A stretch of DNA of 64,000 nt from Simmondsia chinensis (GCA_018398585.1 JAGTTD010000005.1:7681355-7745354); one strand, 5' to 3'. Shown: positions 22,307 through 33,877, numbered from the stretch's first letter. Notes: generated by a model not told the origin, from the sequence alone. Translations and numbers: made by a program.

Positions 22307-23278
22307 GCAAATGATTTTCATTTGCGGTTTGTATTGTGGCTTGTTATAAATATGGATGAGGAGGGGGAGGCTTCTTCATTTGTAATCTCAAAATCCCCTC
22401 AAGTCATCATCATTTTCTAAATTTAGTCAACAAATGGCTGAGTTTGAAGACGTAACTTCCAAGGATTTTTCCTATTTCCCATAAAATCTCTTTTGAGGTT
22501 TTGAACTTTGTCCCGTTTTCATGCTCGGCTTATTAGCAATTGTCATTTTATAGAGGCTCATGCATCTCGCTCCTTAGATCACTATGTTGATGGTTTTCTG
22601 GTCCAATCACGATGCTACGTTGACCCGGATGATGTCTCTGTGTTCTCGAGCACTCCAACCTTGGAGCTGGTTCTGCCACAGTCCTCTATGGATCCCCTTT
22701 CCTGCCATAGGAAGATTATGAATTGCCATGGTGGCCTAGTCCTTTGTTGGAGGTTTAATCCGATAGGTCCTTCTCGCCTATCTATCTTCAACCCGGCCTC
22801 CCGCTTTTATCCTCCCTCAGGCTCATTGACCGAAGGGGTCTTATCATTGTATATTCAGTGCCCTTTGACGGCAATTCTGGGGTGCTAAGATTCTGCCATC
22901 TCCTTTTGCTTTTTTTTTGCATCTGCTGGTTTATGACCCTGCTTCGGGTTCAGTCAGAGGAGAGTGACCCAACAATCATAAAGTCTTTGCATAGGAGGAC
23001 CACTGGTCGTACAAGGGGTTGTATGTTGGAGGAAGGAACTTGCTATTCCATGTTCCGGCCTGTTTAGATGATATTATTTATATTATGTCGGACTAGGGTC
23101 CTTATATTCAGAGTAGTCTCCTTTTCCTTGTACTTACATCGTCCGATGGGTTACCCTTCGAACAACTACGGAGTTCTTCTTTTTTCCTTCGAGGGCTCAT
23201 CAAAGTATTGCCCATTGTGATGACGTGGGCCTGTTTCAGTGGGTGGTCCTTCAGTTATAGGGACCTCGATGTGCCTAG

Positions 23279-23817
23279 TAGGGGTGAACAAAAATCAATC
23301 CGGACCGGTGGACTAGACTAGATCAGACCGACCATATATCGGTCCGGTCTTCGGTCCTAATATATGGGCTTAATCGGTATTCGGTCTGGTCTGGTCCAAG
23401 ACCGAAAAGCCTGAAGACCGATCAACATCAATTATGAATTAAATATTTTGGATAAATAATTTTAATATATAATTAATATCTAACGTATGTATCTAAAATT
23501 TTTAAATCTTAGAAAATTAAATATTTATTTTTTGCTATTTGATAATTATATAAATATCCCATATAACTAACCTTAAATTATATATATATTGTACAAATTA
23601 TACTATTATCGCTATTTCTAATTTTTAGCCTTCGTATGGAAACATTTTTCTTCTTATAATTGCAATTGTTAGATAGAAATCGGTCCAAATCGGTTAACCG
23701 ATCTTGGACCGAACCGACCCGATTTTAATCTGTCCGATCCTCGGTCTCATAATTTGACGTACTTCGGTCTTCGATCCTGTCCAGTCCGGTCCGGTCTTGG
23801 ATTGATGTGCACCATTA
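23279..23817. mobile_element. hAT-type MITE B, 539 bp, inside the gypsy element
   Basis: Starts TAGGGGTGAAC and ends GTGCACCATTA; inverted repeats are imperfect. The 8-bp duplication GTGCCTAG is perfect (23,271-23,278 and 23,818-23,825). Inner clusters of 'ggtccggtc' are like those of the MITE at 4,007-5,011, so both belong to one group. Third level of nesting: MITE in gypsy in CACTA. Confidence 0.88.
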
Positions 23818-25283
23818 GTGCCTAGTTTTGCTCCATGGCTCACTATTTGGGGTGTGGTTGTTATGTGATCGTGACAACGTCTCCTCGTGATTCCTCTATA
23901 AAAGTGTCGATTACTGGTTCCCGGTTCCTCGAGATTTCGATGCCTCGTGTGTTGCGGGATTCTTGATTTTGGGTCGGTATCTCGTCATTGCCTGTGGAGG
24001 GGGGATATACCGCTGCCGCTTAGATGGGCCTGATCATGGGCTCTTGGAGCATCTGGGGCATTATTCTTACAAGGGTCTTCTTTTCCTGTACCCGTATGTG
24101 GGGACACTTTACCCGGAGCTTCAAAGTCCTGCCTTACCTTTTTAGGGCCATGTACGAGCCTTATGTTTTTACCCTTGTTATGTATTTTGCGTTTGTAGCT
24201 ATTTTTGTCAATTTTTGGGTGTTGGGATCTAATGCGCCTGTTAAGGATAAGTTAATGTAGTTGGAATGTACTTTTGGTTTTAATGATAAGTGATGGTGTC
24301 TTATATATGTGTGTATTGTTGGGTGGCATGAACATTTCTTTTTCTTCCTTTTTGTTGGCCCTTAAGACGGTTGGCTTCCTTCCTGTTGTGTTTTTTCTCG
24401 GTACTGAGTAAAGAAGGGATCCCCCCCCCCCCCCTCTCTTACGGAGAGGTTTTATTTTGCTTTTGAAGTGTTTCTCCCGTTCTTCCTTCCTCTTCTCCTC
24501 CTTTTCTTTGCTTAAATTTGACGTTTCTAGCTTCGAGCTAAAGGGTTTTCGCTTCCAGATGCTTCTTGGGTAAGACTTCTCTCTTTCCCTTGATTTTCTC
24601 CCCCCCTTGTGGTGAGATTGCAATTTAGAGATTTTCACTTTTTGTCAAAAAGGAACCCTAATTTTTCTTTTTCTTTGAATGAGGCCTCTACTGGTGCGAG
24701 TTGGAGGGGGCTTTTGCTTCCCGATGCTTTGTGGGCAAGCCTTAGCTTGTTTCCTTCAAGTCCTTTGTCAATTGAGGGCAAGATTTGGGGGCAATCTCCT
24801 CCGTTGCTTCTGTCGAAGGAGAGGTTGAATTTTTCTATCACTTCCTCCTTTTTTTTTGGGGAACCAGGTTTTCTTGGTGTGGTTGCTTTTTGCATCTCAG
24901 CACTTTCCAGGCGAGTCCTCGGGCTTTGGTTTTTAAATTTTTCCTCGTGTGATGGTGGGTTTCGGGCCGAAATTGATTGATTCTCCTTTCCCCTTGTTTT
25001 ACCTGGTCCTTTGTCATTACTGTGCTGCCTGGTTTCTCTTTCCTTTTAGATATTCGAAGAGGGGGAGCAAAGCGAGAAGATGCTCAGTGAAATCCTCTTG
25101 GTGACAGAGGATTCCATGGTAACTGTGCAAGACGAGGGAATTTCGGGAGTAGGATTTTCCTCTCCGATAGCAGCATCTATTGTTACCTTCACAAATAAGA
25201 GGGTCTTGGGTACAAGTAAGTTCTTTTAATTTTCACTCTTTTTTTTTCTTCCTTTCTTTCGCGGTTTTTTTCCTATCTTCTCG
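23818..25283. other. Gypsy 3' untranslated region, no clear coding sense
   Basis: Part of the long stretch between integrase and 3' LTR. Plus-strand open segments are short and T/C-rich (for example 24,609-24,980). A 14-base C run lies at 24,421-24,434. It probably holds the leader of the antisense ORF that follows. Confidence 0.4.
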
Positions 25284-26760
25284 ATGGTACATAAGCGGAG
25301 CCATGTTGAGGCCTCTTCTTCCGAGGTTCGAAGTGAGGGTGGATCATCCCCTGAGGTGGAGGGTATTGCCGTGAATCTGTTAAATCGGTGTCCTCAGGAT
25401 GAAAGCTCTCCCTTGCGTGTTAGGTTTCCTGAGATTTCCTGGATTCATCCCCTTGGGAGTTTCATGTCAAGAATTTTGGGCGACGATGGCGTTACTACAA
25501 TTCGTTCAAAGTACTTTTTCCCGGTTGATTATGAGGTGTGGGGGCCCCAATCGAACGATTGGCCTTTGTTCCCACACAAGGAGGTGAGTTTTTCTATCCC
25601 TGTAGATTCCTTCGAGGCAGGCGTCCATTTTTCCCCTTCCTCCTTTCATGGAACAGCTGCTCCAATGTTGTAACGTTTGCCCTGGGTAGGTCACTCCTAA
25701 TAGATTTTAGAATGTATATGGTTTTTTTGTTACGTGTTATGTGAATAGTTTTACTCCTCTTAAGATTTTTGATATTTTTTTTTAAGATTAGATATTTTAA
25801 GCACGTGGTCGCTTTCGAGAGTCGGGGAGGTTTTATCTTTGTAAACATAATCCTTCTAATGTGAAAAACTGGGAAAACAACCTTCAGTGGGTAAAGCCTC
25901 CTTCCCTTCCTCCGTTTTTGGCGTCATGAGGTACGATTCAACGTCCCTGTCCAATATAAAGGAGTCTTTTGACTTCTTGAGAAAAACGGGTCATCCGTTA
26001 TTTCGACAAGAATTTTGTGGGTGAAAGGTTATTAGCTTCTAAGGAGCTGCTTGAACAAGAAATAGTGCTTGTTAAGGCTGGTCTTTCTCAAAAGCCTTTT
26101 TCAGGTAATCGTTGTCTGCTTTTGTGTTTATTGGCCATCTAAGTGTTTGGTATTTGTTTTATTTATCCATTTTTCGAATTTTGCTAACCCTTCCCCCCCC
26201 CCCCCCCCCCCCCCCCCCGGCCCTTTCTCTCCTTTTGAGTTGATGAATTGGCAAAAGTCGATGTCACCAATTTGTCTTCTCGAGCGGAGTCTTTAGAGCA
26301 ACATGGCTCTCGGCATATTCCAATTACAATTGCCTCTTCAGCCGAGATACGAAAGGATTTTCCCCGAAACTACGTAGTGTTTGTGGCAGTTCCTGCCCTA
26401 AAACCCTGGCGAACTCATCATCGGAGAGAGCTTCAAAGTGTCTTCATATTCATCCCCAGGGGTCCTCCCCCGACGTTGCTGGTGATCGCCCTTCTTGCCC
26501 CAAGACTGCAAAGGGTGGTGGAGCTTCTCCTAAGTTTGCTGTTCTAGTGGGGATTGCTATTGTTGTGGCGGGTTCTTCGACTCAAAGGGCGATAGCGGGG
26601 GGAGCTACTGGTGCCACGGAGGCTTTGGGCTCCTCAGGTTCGAATTTGATGGAGCCTTATTCATCCTTCTTTGAGGCTCTTCCCGTGCATGCTCCCGGTG
26701 ATAGGCGCCCTTCGTCCATGCCTGTCATCAAGGGGCTCTCTAATGCCTTTAAGAATTAGT
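25284..26760 (+). pseudogene. Antisense ORF of Tat-type gypsy element
   Basis: Opposite in strand to gag-pol. From ATG 25,284: 'MVHKRSHVEASSSEVRSEGG', then 'VWGPQSNDWPLFPHKEVSFS' and 'SFEAGVHFSPSSFHGTA'. After a stop, further family-like text follows in other frames ('GGFIFVNI' near 25,826, 'RHEVRFNVPVQYKGVF' near 25,926). This pattern (hydrophobic 'F..G..FP..PF', then 'GW(Y/F)YF' and 'WK..FFFV'-like blocks) recalls the Transposase_28 'putative gypsy type transposon' family, which in maize Grande and related elements is encoded antisense after pol. The 3' part to 26,760 is Ser/Ala-rich with a 26-base C run at 26,193-26,218. Function in the family is unknown. Degenerate here. Confidence 0.5.
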
Positions 26761-27883
26761 GTAAGTCTTCTCCTCTGAGCGTCAAGGAGGGGAATACTAC
26801 GACTGTAGCAGGTCCTTCTGTTACTTCGGAGGTTTTCGGCTCGTATGTCTCAGCCCTGAGAAAAGCTAGTCCTTTTATAATTCCCTACCAACCTGCATTT
26901 ATGGACAATATTGATGCTTGTTTGGAGATGTGTTTGTGCCACCTTTTTTTCTGAAGATTTTGCTCGTTTGGATGAGATCTCCCCAGAGAACACATCCACC
27001 CATTCGTCAAAGGTGACTTTTGTCCCCTTATTGTCGTGATTTGGGATTATTACTTGAAAAAGGATCCCTTCACTAACTCTTCTTTTTTGTTTCCCTTGCT
27101 TTTGGTGATAGTATTTGCACCATTGGCATTTGTTTATTCTCGACGGAGGCAGTGTGCCCAGGCGGTGAAGGAACTGCAACAATTGAATGGTGAGGTATAG
27201 TCTCAATTTTCCCAGTTAGACTTCACCATTTCTGGGCAAAATGCTCATATTTCTGTGCAAGACATATGCATCTCGGAACAGGCTGCTTGTATCTCTGAGC
27301 AAGATGCCCTCATTTCGACGATCCCGAAGCAGATTTCGCGTGCCATCTTTGACTTCAAAGGAGGTCCTGAGTTCTGAGAATGATACTGGAAGGGCTTCGG
27401 CACCGGAATTAGCCTTACTATGAAGAAATCCAAGTGCATGGGCCCGAATCTCGGGGTACCTTTCCTTCAAAAAATTTGCCGCTTTATTTTACAAGATGTG
27501 AAAGAGGGAAGGTTTAGTGTAGGAAGCTCATCGAACACCACGGAAACCGCCCCTTGTTAGTTGGGTTATTTTGTCTGTGTTTTTTGTTGCTCCTCCCTTT
27601 TGTTTCCCGGAGGCATGAGTGAGGCTCTTTCAGTCTCTTTTTGTGTATGTTTTCCCCATTGTTTTGCATGGTCCGCAAGGATACTTATGGTGGAATGAAT
27701 TGTGTAACTTTTTGTCTCTTAATTTTGTTTTTTGATGGATCTTACCTGAGAACGATGCTTTAGATAGTAGATGAATTTGGAAGTATTTCCTTTGCCTCTG
27801 AAGGGCCTACAGTTGTGTATGTTGCCTTCTTATGTGTCTATTATGTTTGTTTTATTTATTATTACTTCTTGTTACTATTATTT
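26761..27883. other. Gypsy internal region between antisense ORF and array
   Basis: No recognisable domain. The plus strand has short acidic and Gln-rich segments (27,120-27,330, with repeats of 'tttctgggcaaaatgctcat' type), possibly the coiled-coil 3' part of the antisense ORF. T-rich text follows to the tandem array. Confidence 0.35.
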
Positions 27884-28304
27884 CACCAGTGTGTTGAAGG
27901 GCTGACGGTTTTGGGGTAATTCACCTGCCTAAGAAGGGCTTAGGTGTCGATGTATCTTGCCTGCCTTTTGAGGGCTTATGATTTAGATGTGTACCTCACC
28001 AGCCTATTAAAGGGCTTATGGATTTTAATGAATTTTGCCGGCCTGAGAAGGGCTTATATTTTTTAATGAATTTTGCCGGCCTGAGAAGGGCTTATGGCTT
28101 TGAATGATTTTTGCTGGCCTGAGAAGGGCTTATGGCTTTGAATGAATGTTGACAACCTGAGAAGGGCTTATGGCTTTGGACGTATTTCATCGGCATGAGA
28201 AGGGGTTATGGCTTTGGTCATATTTCGCCGGCCTGTTGAAGGGCTTACTGCTTAAAGTATATTTCGTCCACCTATTGAAGGGCTTACGGCTTAAGGTGTA
28301 TTTC
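27884..28304 (+). repeat. Tandem array, about 11 units of 38 bp, in gypsy 3' region
   Basis: Units share 'gcctgagaagggcttatggc' followed by a T-rich half ('tttgaatgaatttt'). Middle units (about 28,035-28,160) are nearly identical and outer ones more diverged, the pattern of local expansion by unequal exchange. It lies between the integrase end and the antisense ORF. Tat-lineage elements are known to carry such hypervariable 3' arrays, which can seed satellite DNA. Confidence 0.85.
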
Positions 28305-28539
28305 TTTTTCTCCAATTGTGAGAGGGAGTTTTCAAAAAAGATGGGATGCATTTATATTTTTGTCGTGATTTTCTACATAGCATTTCCTTAAATTCGAAAT
28401 ATTCCATGTTCTTGGGATCAGGGTTCTATTCAACTGCTGCAGGTCGTAGGTTCCATCTCCGGTGGCTCGGGAGACCCTATAGGGTCATTCCCAATTTGCA
28501 AATAACTTACAGTGATGATGTTCGGAGGACTTTGCTCGT

Positions 28540-29473
28540 CTTTGTACTAGTTCTCCCTCCCAGAAGCTTCTCTTCTTGACCTTGGAGTTGAAGTACTTCA
28601 TCGTCCTCTGCTTTTGGGCAATTGTTCTAATTAGTGCATTCTCATATGGCCATTGCTTTGTTAGTGTGCTACCACCTCCACCGGTAGCACCGCTTCTGTT
28701 CTAGATACAAGGTTGTATGGGATTTCTCCCGTGGCATTTTGTATCGTAGTTTGGTAAGCCCATAATACGCTGGGTAATTCTCCAGCCCAGCTTCCCTTGG
28801 CTTAGTCTAACTGACGTTTCGGACTTGAAAGGATGTGTTTGTTCGCTGACTCCGCTTGGCCATTGCTTTGTTAGTGTGCTACTGAAGTGTAATTTATTTT
28901 GATCCCCAAGTTTTTATAGTACTCAGGAATCTTTGTAAACTGAATTGGGTGCCACTATCGGCGACGAAAATTTGTGGTATCTAGAAACTTGTTATGATTC
29001 CTTTCCAAAGGAAATGTTGGATGGCGCGGTCCGTAATTTGGGCCACAGGTTTGGCTTCTACCCACTCACCGAAGTAATCTATAGCCATGATGATGTACTT
29101 TCTCTATCCGATTGCTTTGGGATATGTTCCCGAGATATCTAGCCTCCATTGTGCAGAAGGGATCGGGTTGAGTATGGCCTGAAATAAAGACGCGGGCGAG
29201 TGAATTACTAGGGTGTGCTTCTATCATTTTGAGCATTTTCTGGACGAGGTCTTGCACATCCCTCTTCATGATAGGCCAATAATACTCGGATCATAATGCC
29301 TTATTGGTAGTGCTCGACTTCCGAGATGCGACCCACAAATTCCCCCATGGATTTCTCGTAGGACTTACTCTCCTTGTTCTCTGTTGATGCATTTCAACAA
29401 TGGGTGCATGAAAGATCTTTTGTATAGGTTTTCCTTGATTAGTACGAACCACGAGGCCCGCTTTCGGATTCAT
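28540..29473 (-). pseudogene. Gypsy integrase relic
   Basis: In transcript order: zinc-binding N-terminus with 'YYWPIMKRDVQDLVQKMLK' (about 29,289-29,233), core start 'AIDYFGEWVEAKPVA' (about 29,085-29,041) with the first catalytic Asp, 'IFVADSGTQF' (about 28,978-28,949; the family has D(N/S)GxQF with the second catalytic Asp), and 'QSNGQAESANKH' (about 28,866-28,831) with the catalytic Glu of the DDE triad. Several stops and frame changes. A perfect ~22-bp direct repeat (28,651 and 28,861) lies inside. The enzyme inserts the cDNA into nuclear DNA in intact elements. Confidence 0.75.
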
Positions 29474-29549
29474 TTTACTTTTACCTAGTCACTTGAAAGG
29501 ATCCCATTTTGTATGAATTCAGTGGCTGGGCCTCGCCAGTCATTGGTGG

Positions 29550-30110
29550 TTAGGATTTGCATGACTCCCTCTCGAAAAGATGATTTTCTACAAAAATTTT
29601 AACCTCTTCTATCAAGATGGCAGATTCGAGGTGACTCTCTCCTAGTTCTGCGGTAGCAAGCTGGTTGAACTCATCAGCTTGGGCATTCTCTGTCCAAGGT
29701 ATAAGGTGAATACTGAGGTTGGTGAATGCTTTCGCTACTTCATTTACTATCTTTAGGTATTCCATCATGACGGTGCTTTGCGCCCCGTAAATCCCTTGGA
29801 CTTGCTAGACAACCAGCTAGGAGTCACTGAATACCTCTATCTACCGTGCTCCTGCCTTTCGTGCTACCTTTAGTCTGTAGAAGAGTTCTTTATACTTGGC
29901 TTCGTTGTTGCTGGGTTTAAATTTAAACCTTATCGCGTACGGGTAACGTTGCTTCTCGGGTGAGATGAGGAGGATCCCCGCCCCACTTCCCTGATTGTTG
30001 GAAGATCCATCAACATGTAACTTCCATGACTTCTCCGAGATGTCCGTTGGTTCAGGGCTTGATAAGACACTATTGGTGAATGAGCATTCGGCCAGGAAAT
30101 TAGCCAACAC
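29550..30110 (-). pseudogene. Second RNase H domain (Tat-type) of the gypsy element
   Basis: 'SWKLHVDGSSNNQGSGAGIL' (about 30,030-29,970) carries the first catalytic Asp in the DGS motif. 'YAIRFKFKPSNNEAKYKELF' (about 29,940-29,883) holds the catalytic Glu in NNEAEY-like context. After a break, 'IHLIPWTENAQADEFNQLAT' (about 29,710-29,650) matches the C-terminal part with the last Asp. A second RNase H between the RT-linked one and integrase is a mark of the Tat lineage. Frameshifted near 29,840. Confidence 0.75.
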
Positions 30111-30238
30111 TTTCTATTTGATCGTGGTTTGTGATTTGAATTGGATATCATATTTGGAGAGTTTGACTGCCAAGTCAACATTCTCCCTCAGCATTCCAAC
30201 CGCTGGAGCAATTTTTAAAGGGGTTGGTTTATTTGTAC

Positions 30239-31175
30239 TCATATGCAATGTGCATGGAAGTAGGGACGGAGCTTTCGGGCAGCCATAAGTACAGCATAGG
30301 AAAGCTTTTCAACTTGGGGATATCGCATCTTAGTGTCTCCTAATATCTGACTTACGAAGTAGATTGGCCTCTGGAGGTTCTCTTTCTCAAATATTAGCAC
30401 GGCACATACCATATAATCAAATGCTGCATTGTAGAGGACCAATTCCTCTCCCAAGATGGGTTTAGACATGGTGGGGAGCTTCTCCAGGTGCTCTTCAAGT
30501 TCTCGGAAGGCTTGCTCACAAGACTCATCCCATTCGAAGCTCTCTCTTCTACGTAAAATCTTAAAAAAGGGAAGGGATCGATCGGCCAACTGACAGATGA
30601 ATCTATTAAGGGAAGTTAAGCAACCTATCAGCTTCTAGATGTCTTTTCATGTTTTTGGGGTCTCCATTCTCAGTATTGCATTTACCTTGGCGGGGTTAGC
30701 TTCTATGCCCCTTGAGCTTACAATAAAGCCTAGGAACTTCCCCTCGGGAATGGGAAGTACGCACTTACTTAGGTTTAACCTCGTCCCACGCACTCTGAGC
30801 ATCTCTAGGGTTTGCTTTAAGTCATCAATGTGATCTGATGCTTCTTTGGTTTTCACTATCATATCGTCGACATATACCTCGAAATTCCTCCCTATTTGTA
30901 GCAGGAATACATAATTCACTAGCCGTTGGTATGTAGTGCCCACATTTTTCAGCCCAGACAGCATGACGCGAAAGCAATATGTGCCTTTGTGAGTGATGAA
31001 GGACGTTTTTTTCTTTGTCATTGGGGTTCATCGCAATTTGATGGTATCCAGATAATGCATCTAGGAAACTAAACAATTCATTTCCGGTCGTGGAGTCAAC
31101 TAGCTGGTCTATTTTGGATAAAGGAAATGAATCCTTTGGACAAGCTTTGTTTAGGTTAGTGAAGTCGACACACAT
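30239..31175 (-). pseudogene. Gypsy reverse transcriptase and first RNase H
   Basis: Opens with 'MCVDFTNLNKACPKDSFPLS' (from 31,175), then 'LFSFLDALSGYHQIAMNPND'. A frameshift near 31,020 leads to 'TSFITHKGTYCFRVMLSGLK', the catalytic box 'EVYVDDMIVKT' (about 30,880-30,850, intact YVDD), and 'NLSKCVLPIPEGKFLGFIVS'. After a stop near 30,645 the RNase H part continues ('CEQAFRELEEHLEKLP', 'QRPIYFVSQILGDTKMRYPQ') to 30,239. Catalytic residues of RT are kept but the frame is broken at least twice. Confidence 0.85.
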
Positions 31176-31495
31176 TCGCTAACTACTGTTCTACTTTCTT
31201 ACTAGGATTACATTTTCCAACAATTCAAGGTATAGGACTTCTTGTATGGAGTTTTCTTTTAATAGCTCCCGAACTTCTTCACTTATGGCTCGATTTTGTT
31301 CTGCGCAAAAGTTACACTTCTTCTGCCTTACCGGATTTCTTTCAGGTTGGACATCTAGGTGATGGCAAATTCTCGATATTGTCAGAGCACTTGTAAGATT
31401 TGATTCTGGACATCCAAATCGAGTTGCGCTCCCACTCGGACTGACTTCCCAGGTTCGAGTTCGATCTCGATGGTCTGTTCTGGGTCTAGCTTCTT

Positions 31496-31900
31496 TTATT
31501 TCTCGTCTTCTATTTTTTGGGTCTCCTGGGCGTCTTTGGCATAATACCAGCTATGGGAAGTGCGTTGACAACCTCTGATGGTTAGAACGTTCCCTTCTTC
31601 TACTTTGAATTTCACTGCTTTCAATGAATTCAACACTGGGCGTCCCAAAATGGCATTGAACATTGAATTTGCCGCTATAACCAGGAATTCGGCCATGAGT
31701 GTGTGCTCTTGTTTTGAGCCTCTTAAGAGAATACTAAGGCTTATAGTACCAAGAAGGCTAACAATTTCCCCAAATACCAGCTTTTGGGGCAAGATTTCCA
31801 TTTGATCGAAACAATGGAGGAAAAGGATGTAAACTGAACTTCCCTAGACCACTAGGACTCTTTGGATAGAGAAATTTCCGATTTCCATAGTGATAACCAT
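31496..31900 (-). pseudogene. Gypsy aspartic protease relic, active site destroyed
   Basis: The family active-site block DSGSSVDIL is represented on the minus strand at about 31,850-31,820 by 'V*GSSVYIL': the catalytic Asp codon is Val, the following Ser is a TAG stop and a later Asp is Tyr. Downstream 'FNAILGRPVLNSLKAVKFKV' (about 31,665-31,600) is the conserved C-terminal part. The protease releases Gag and Pol proteins in intact elements. Confidence 0.7.
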
Positions 31901-32118
31901 GGGGTCTTTGTGGGGAATCCTGATGTTCTCTAAGTCGTCTTTGGGTAAAGGTTAGGGGTTGTCATCTTCTAAACTTGTTCTCGCCCCTCCTTTGGGTTTC
32001 ATCATTCATTTCCTTCGTTTTTGTCTTATCGCTGCTGTCACATGTCTTGGGGTGTTTGACGAAGCCTTGTGTTCTTTGTGACTAGGTTCAGAGACTCCAG
32101 GCTTTATTTTTCATATGT

Positions 32119-32960
32119 TTATAAATTTCCAAGGTCGACTTTTATGTCTAACTCGACTATTCTGTACCAAAGCGCTTGGAAGTCTTTAGTGTCATGTCCG
32201 AGCGCGTAGTGATACTCACACCACTTCCTTTGGTTCATCTTTACTTTTGGGTTTGTCTGGGCCCTATTCTTTGTTGTCTCAGGCTTTTTTACTTCCAAGA
32301 GTAACCTGGTCAGTTTCCTTGGTCCAAAGTTGTGATTTTTCCTTCGATTTCTCACCACCCTTTCCGTCCTTGGATTGGGGCACGGGCACACATTCTGCTC
32401 TTTTTGTGCTCTTGTTTTGGTTGTTCGGTCTTGGCCATTACATCTTCAGTAATGATGTACTTGTCAGCTTTTGCCCATGGCGCATCTACGGTCATAGGGA
32501 GAGGTTTTGCAAGAGCGAACTTGAAGTCACTGTTCAGAAGCCCATTGATGAAAGAAGTGATGGTTGTTTCATCCGCGAGGTTCGGGATGTTGATCATTAC
32601 TTTGGAGAATCCTCAAATGAATCCCCTTATAGACTCGTCCTCAGTTTGTCTGAGTTGGATTAGTTGGGCGGCAGTCTTCTTTCTCCTCTTATTGCTTAAG
32701 AAGTGGCGAGTGAATTTTTCTAAGAGTTCCAAGAAGCTCTATATGGATCCATTGGGGAGTGAGGCGAACCAAGTTTGTGCCATGCCCTTTAGGGTGGTTG
32801 GAAAACAACCCTACGTCTTCCGGGGCATCCTAAATGTACATTTGGGCTGCGAATCTCAAAATGTGGCTCTCTGGGTCTTGGGTCCCATTGAACATTTCTA
32901 AGTTTGGCACCTTCACTTTCCCCATGGGGTGGGCAGTGTTTGCGGCGTGAAGGGTGAGTG
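32119..32960 (-). pseudogene. Gypsy gag (Retrotrans_gag) relic
   Basis: In transcript order: 'GMAQTWFASLPNGSI' (about 32,785-32,740), 'RQTEDESIRGFI' (about 32,655-32,620), 'ITSFINGLLNSDFKFALAKP' (about 32,565-32,505), 'DKYIITEDVMAKTE' and finally a zinc-knuckle-like 'CEYHYALGHDTKDF' (about 32,215-32,175; the last Cys is Phe). This is the usual Gag of Tat/Athila-type elements. Frames change several times. Confidence 0.7.
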
Positions 32961-33306
32961 GGTGATGGGTATTCTTCCTAATGCCTCAGATGTCGTTCCA
33001 TCGAGGCTGGTGTTTATGTTTGATTCAAGCAAAAGTCGGGTCCTTCCCCCCGCATCTTTTTGCTCCCAACGGCGTCGGTGTACCTCGTCTTTTTTGGCCC
33101 CCTATTTGCTCCTCTTGCCACCGCGCTCTGTGGAGCGGCGGATTTGACCACCACGTTCTAATTTTGCTTCCGGGAGTGCGAAGGAGATTTTTCTGATGGA
33201 TTGTTTCGAAGTTCATAGAGCTAACTTTGAGTGACATATTGGTCTCCCAACTTCTTCGGCGAAGAAGGGGATTCTATTGATTTGTTAGGGGGAAAGTTTT
33301 CCACTA

Positions 33307-33322
33307 CCCATAGACGACGCCA
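33307..33322 (-). promoter_or_regulatory. Primer binding site of the gypsy element
   Basis: Minus strand TGGCGTCGTCTATGGG, two bases inside the 5' LTR end (33,325). It resembles the TGGCGCCGTCTGTGGG primer site common in plant gypsy elements, with two changes. Confidence 0.7.
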
Positions 33323-33324
33323 AC

Positions 33325-33877
33325 TGTTTTGGATACAGCTTCATTTAATGGAAGGTTATTCTCAAACCTTTTTATTGATTGGTGAATTTGATATTTGATA
33401 GAGTCTTAATTCAGTACAAGTGTGATAGTCTGAAAAAAGATGACTTGCCCTTTTCTTAAGATTTTGGGCCATATTTATAGCTTTATAGGAGAGAGTCTCT
33501 TCATTATGCTGTGTGAGGGGAGGCATATTTCGCCGAGTCCCAACTCAGGGCGAGATTCCCCTAGATCCGAGACTATTGTTCTTGAGTAGCTGTTTCCTTG
33601 TGTGTTATTGCAGATAGTTGAGGTTGATGGATTCTTGGGCGAGTTTCCCAACGCAAAACGAGAATCTCCTTGTGGCCGAGGTTCCCACCCCAGGTATTTG
33701 TTGAAGTGTCTGTAATGACTTGCACTTGCATTTCGGTCGCGAGATGGAACTGTATGTTGCGCAATGAGGCTGTCCGTGGTCATGGGCTAAAACATATTTC
33801 AGTGACGAGATGTATCCCAGGCTGCAAAAGCCAGGTTGTTATTCTTTTGTTCGGAGGCTATTTGCAGGTAAGTATCA
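33325..33877 (-). repeat. 5' LTR of the gypsy element
   Basis: 553 bp, plus strand TGTTTTGGATACAG to AGTATCA. Aligns over its whole length with 21,735-22,287 with many scattered differences, so the insertion is old. A TATA-like 'CTATAAATATGGCC' lies on the minus strand near 33,480-33,467. Confidence 0.9.

Larger units (their letters stand above)
21735..33877 (-). mobile_element. Ty3/gypsy retrotransposon, Tat-like, 12.1 kb
   Basis: Two 553-bp LTRs flank a minus-strand gag-PR-RT-RNase H-integrase order. Two RNase H-like segments are present: the usual one after RT and a second before integrase, which is typical of the Tat lineage (Ogre, Retand, Grande-like). Downstream of integrase are a 38-bp tandem array and a plus-strand (antisense) ORF, also known from Tat elements. 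Flanking pentamers ataac (21,730-21,734) and atgac (33,878-33,882) match 4 of 5. The LTRs are clearly more diverged than those of the copia element, and all coding parts are broken. It inserted into the DUF4216 part of the outer CACTA tnpD. Confidence 0.9.

Noticed and set aside
22030..22314. Open frames on both strands of 22,017-22,314
   Set aside because: They lie inside the gypsy LTR, and the other LTR does not keep them open.
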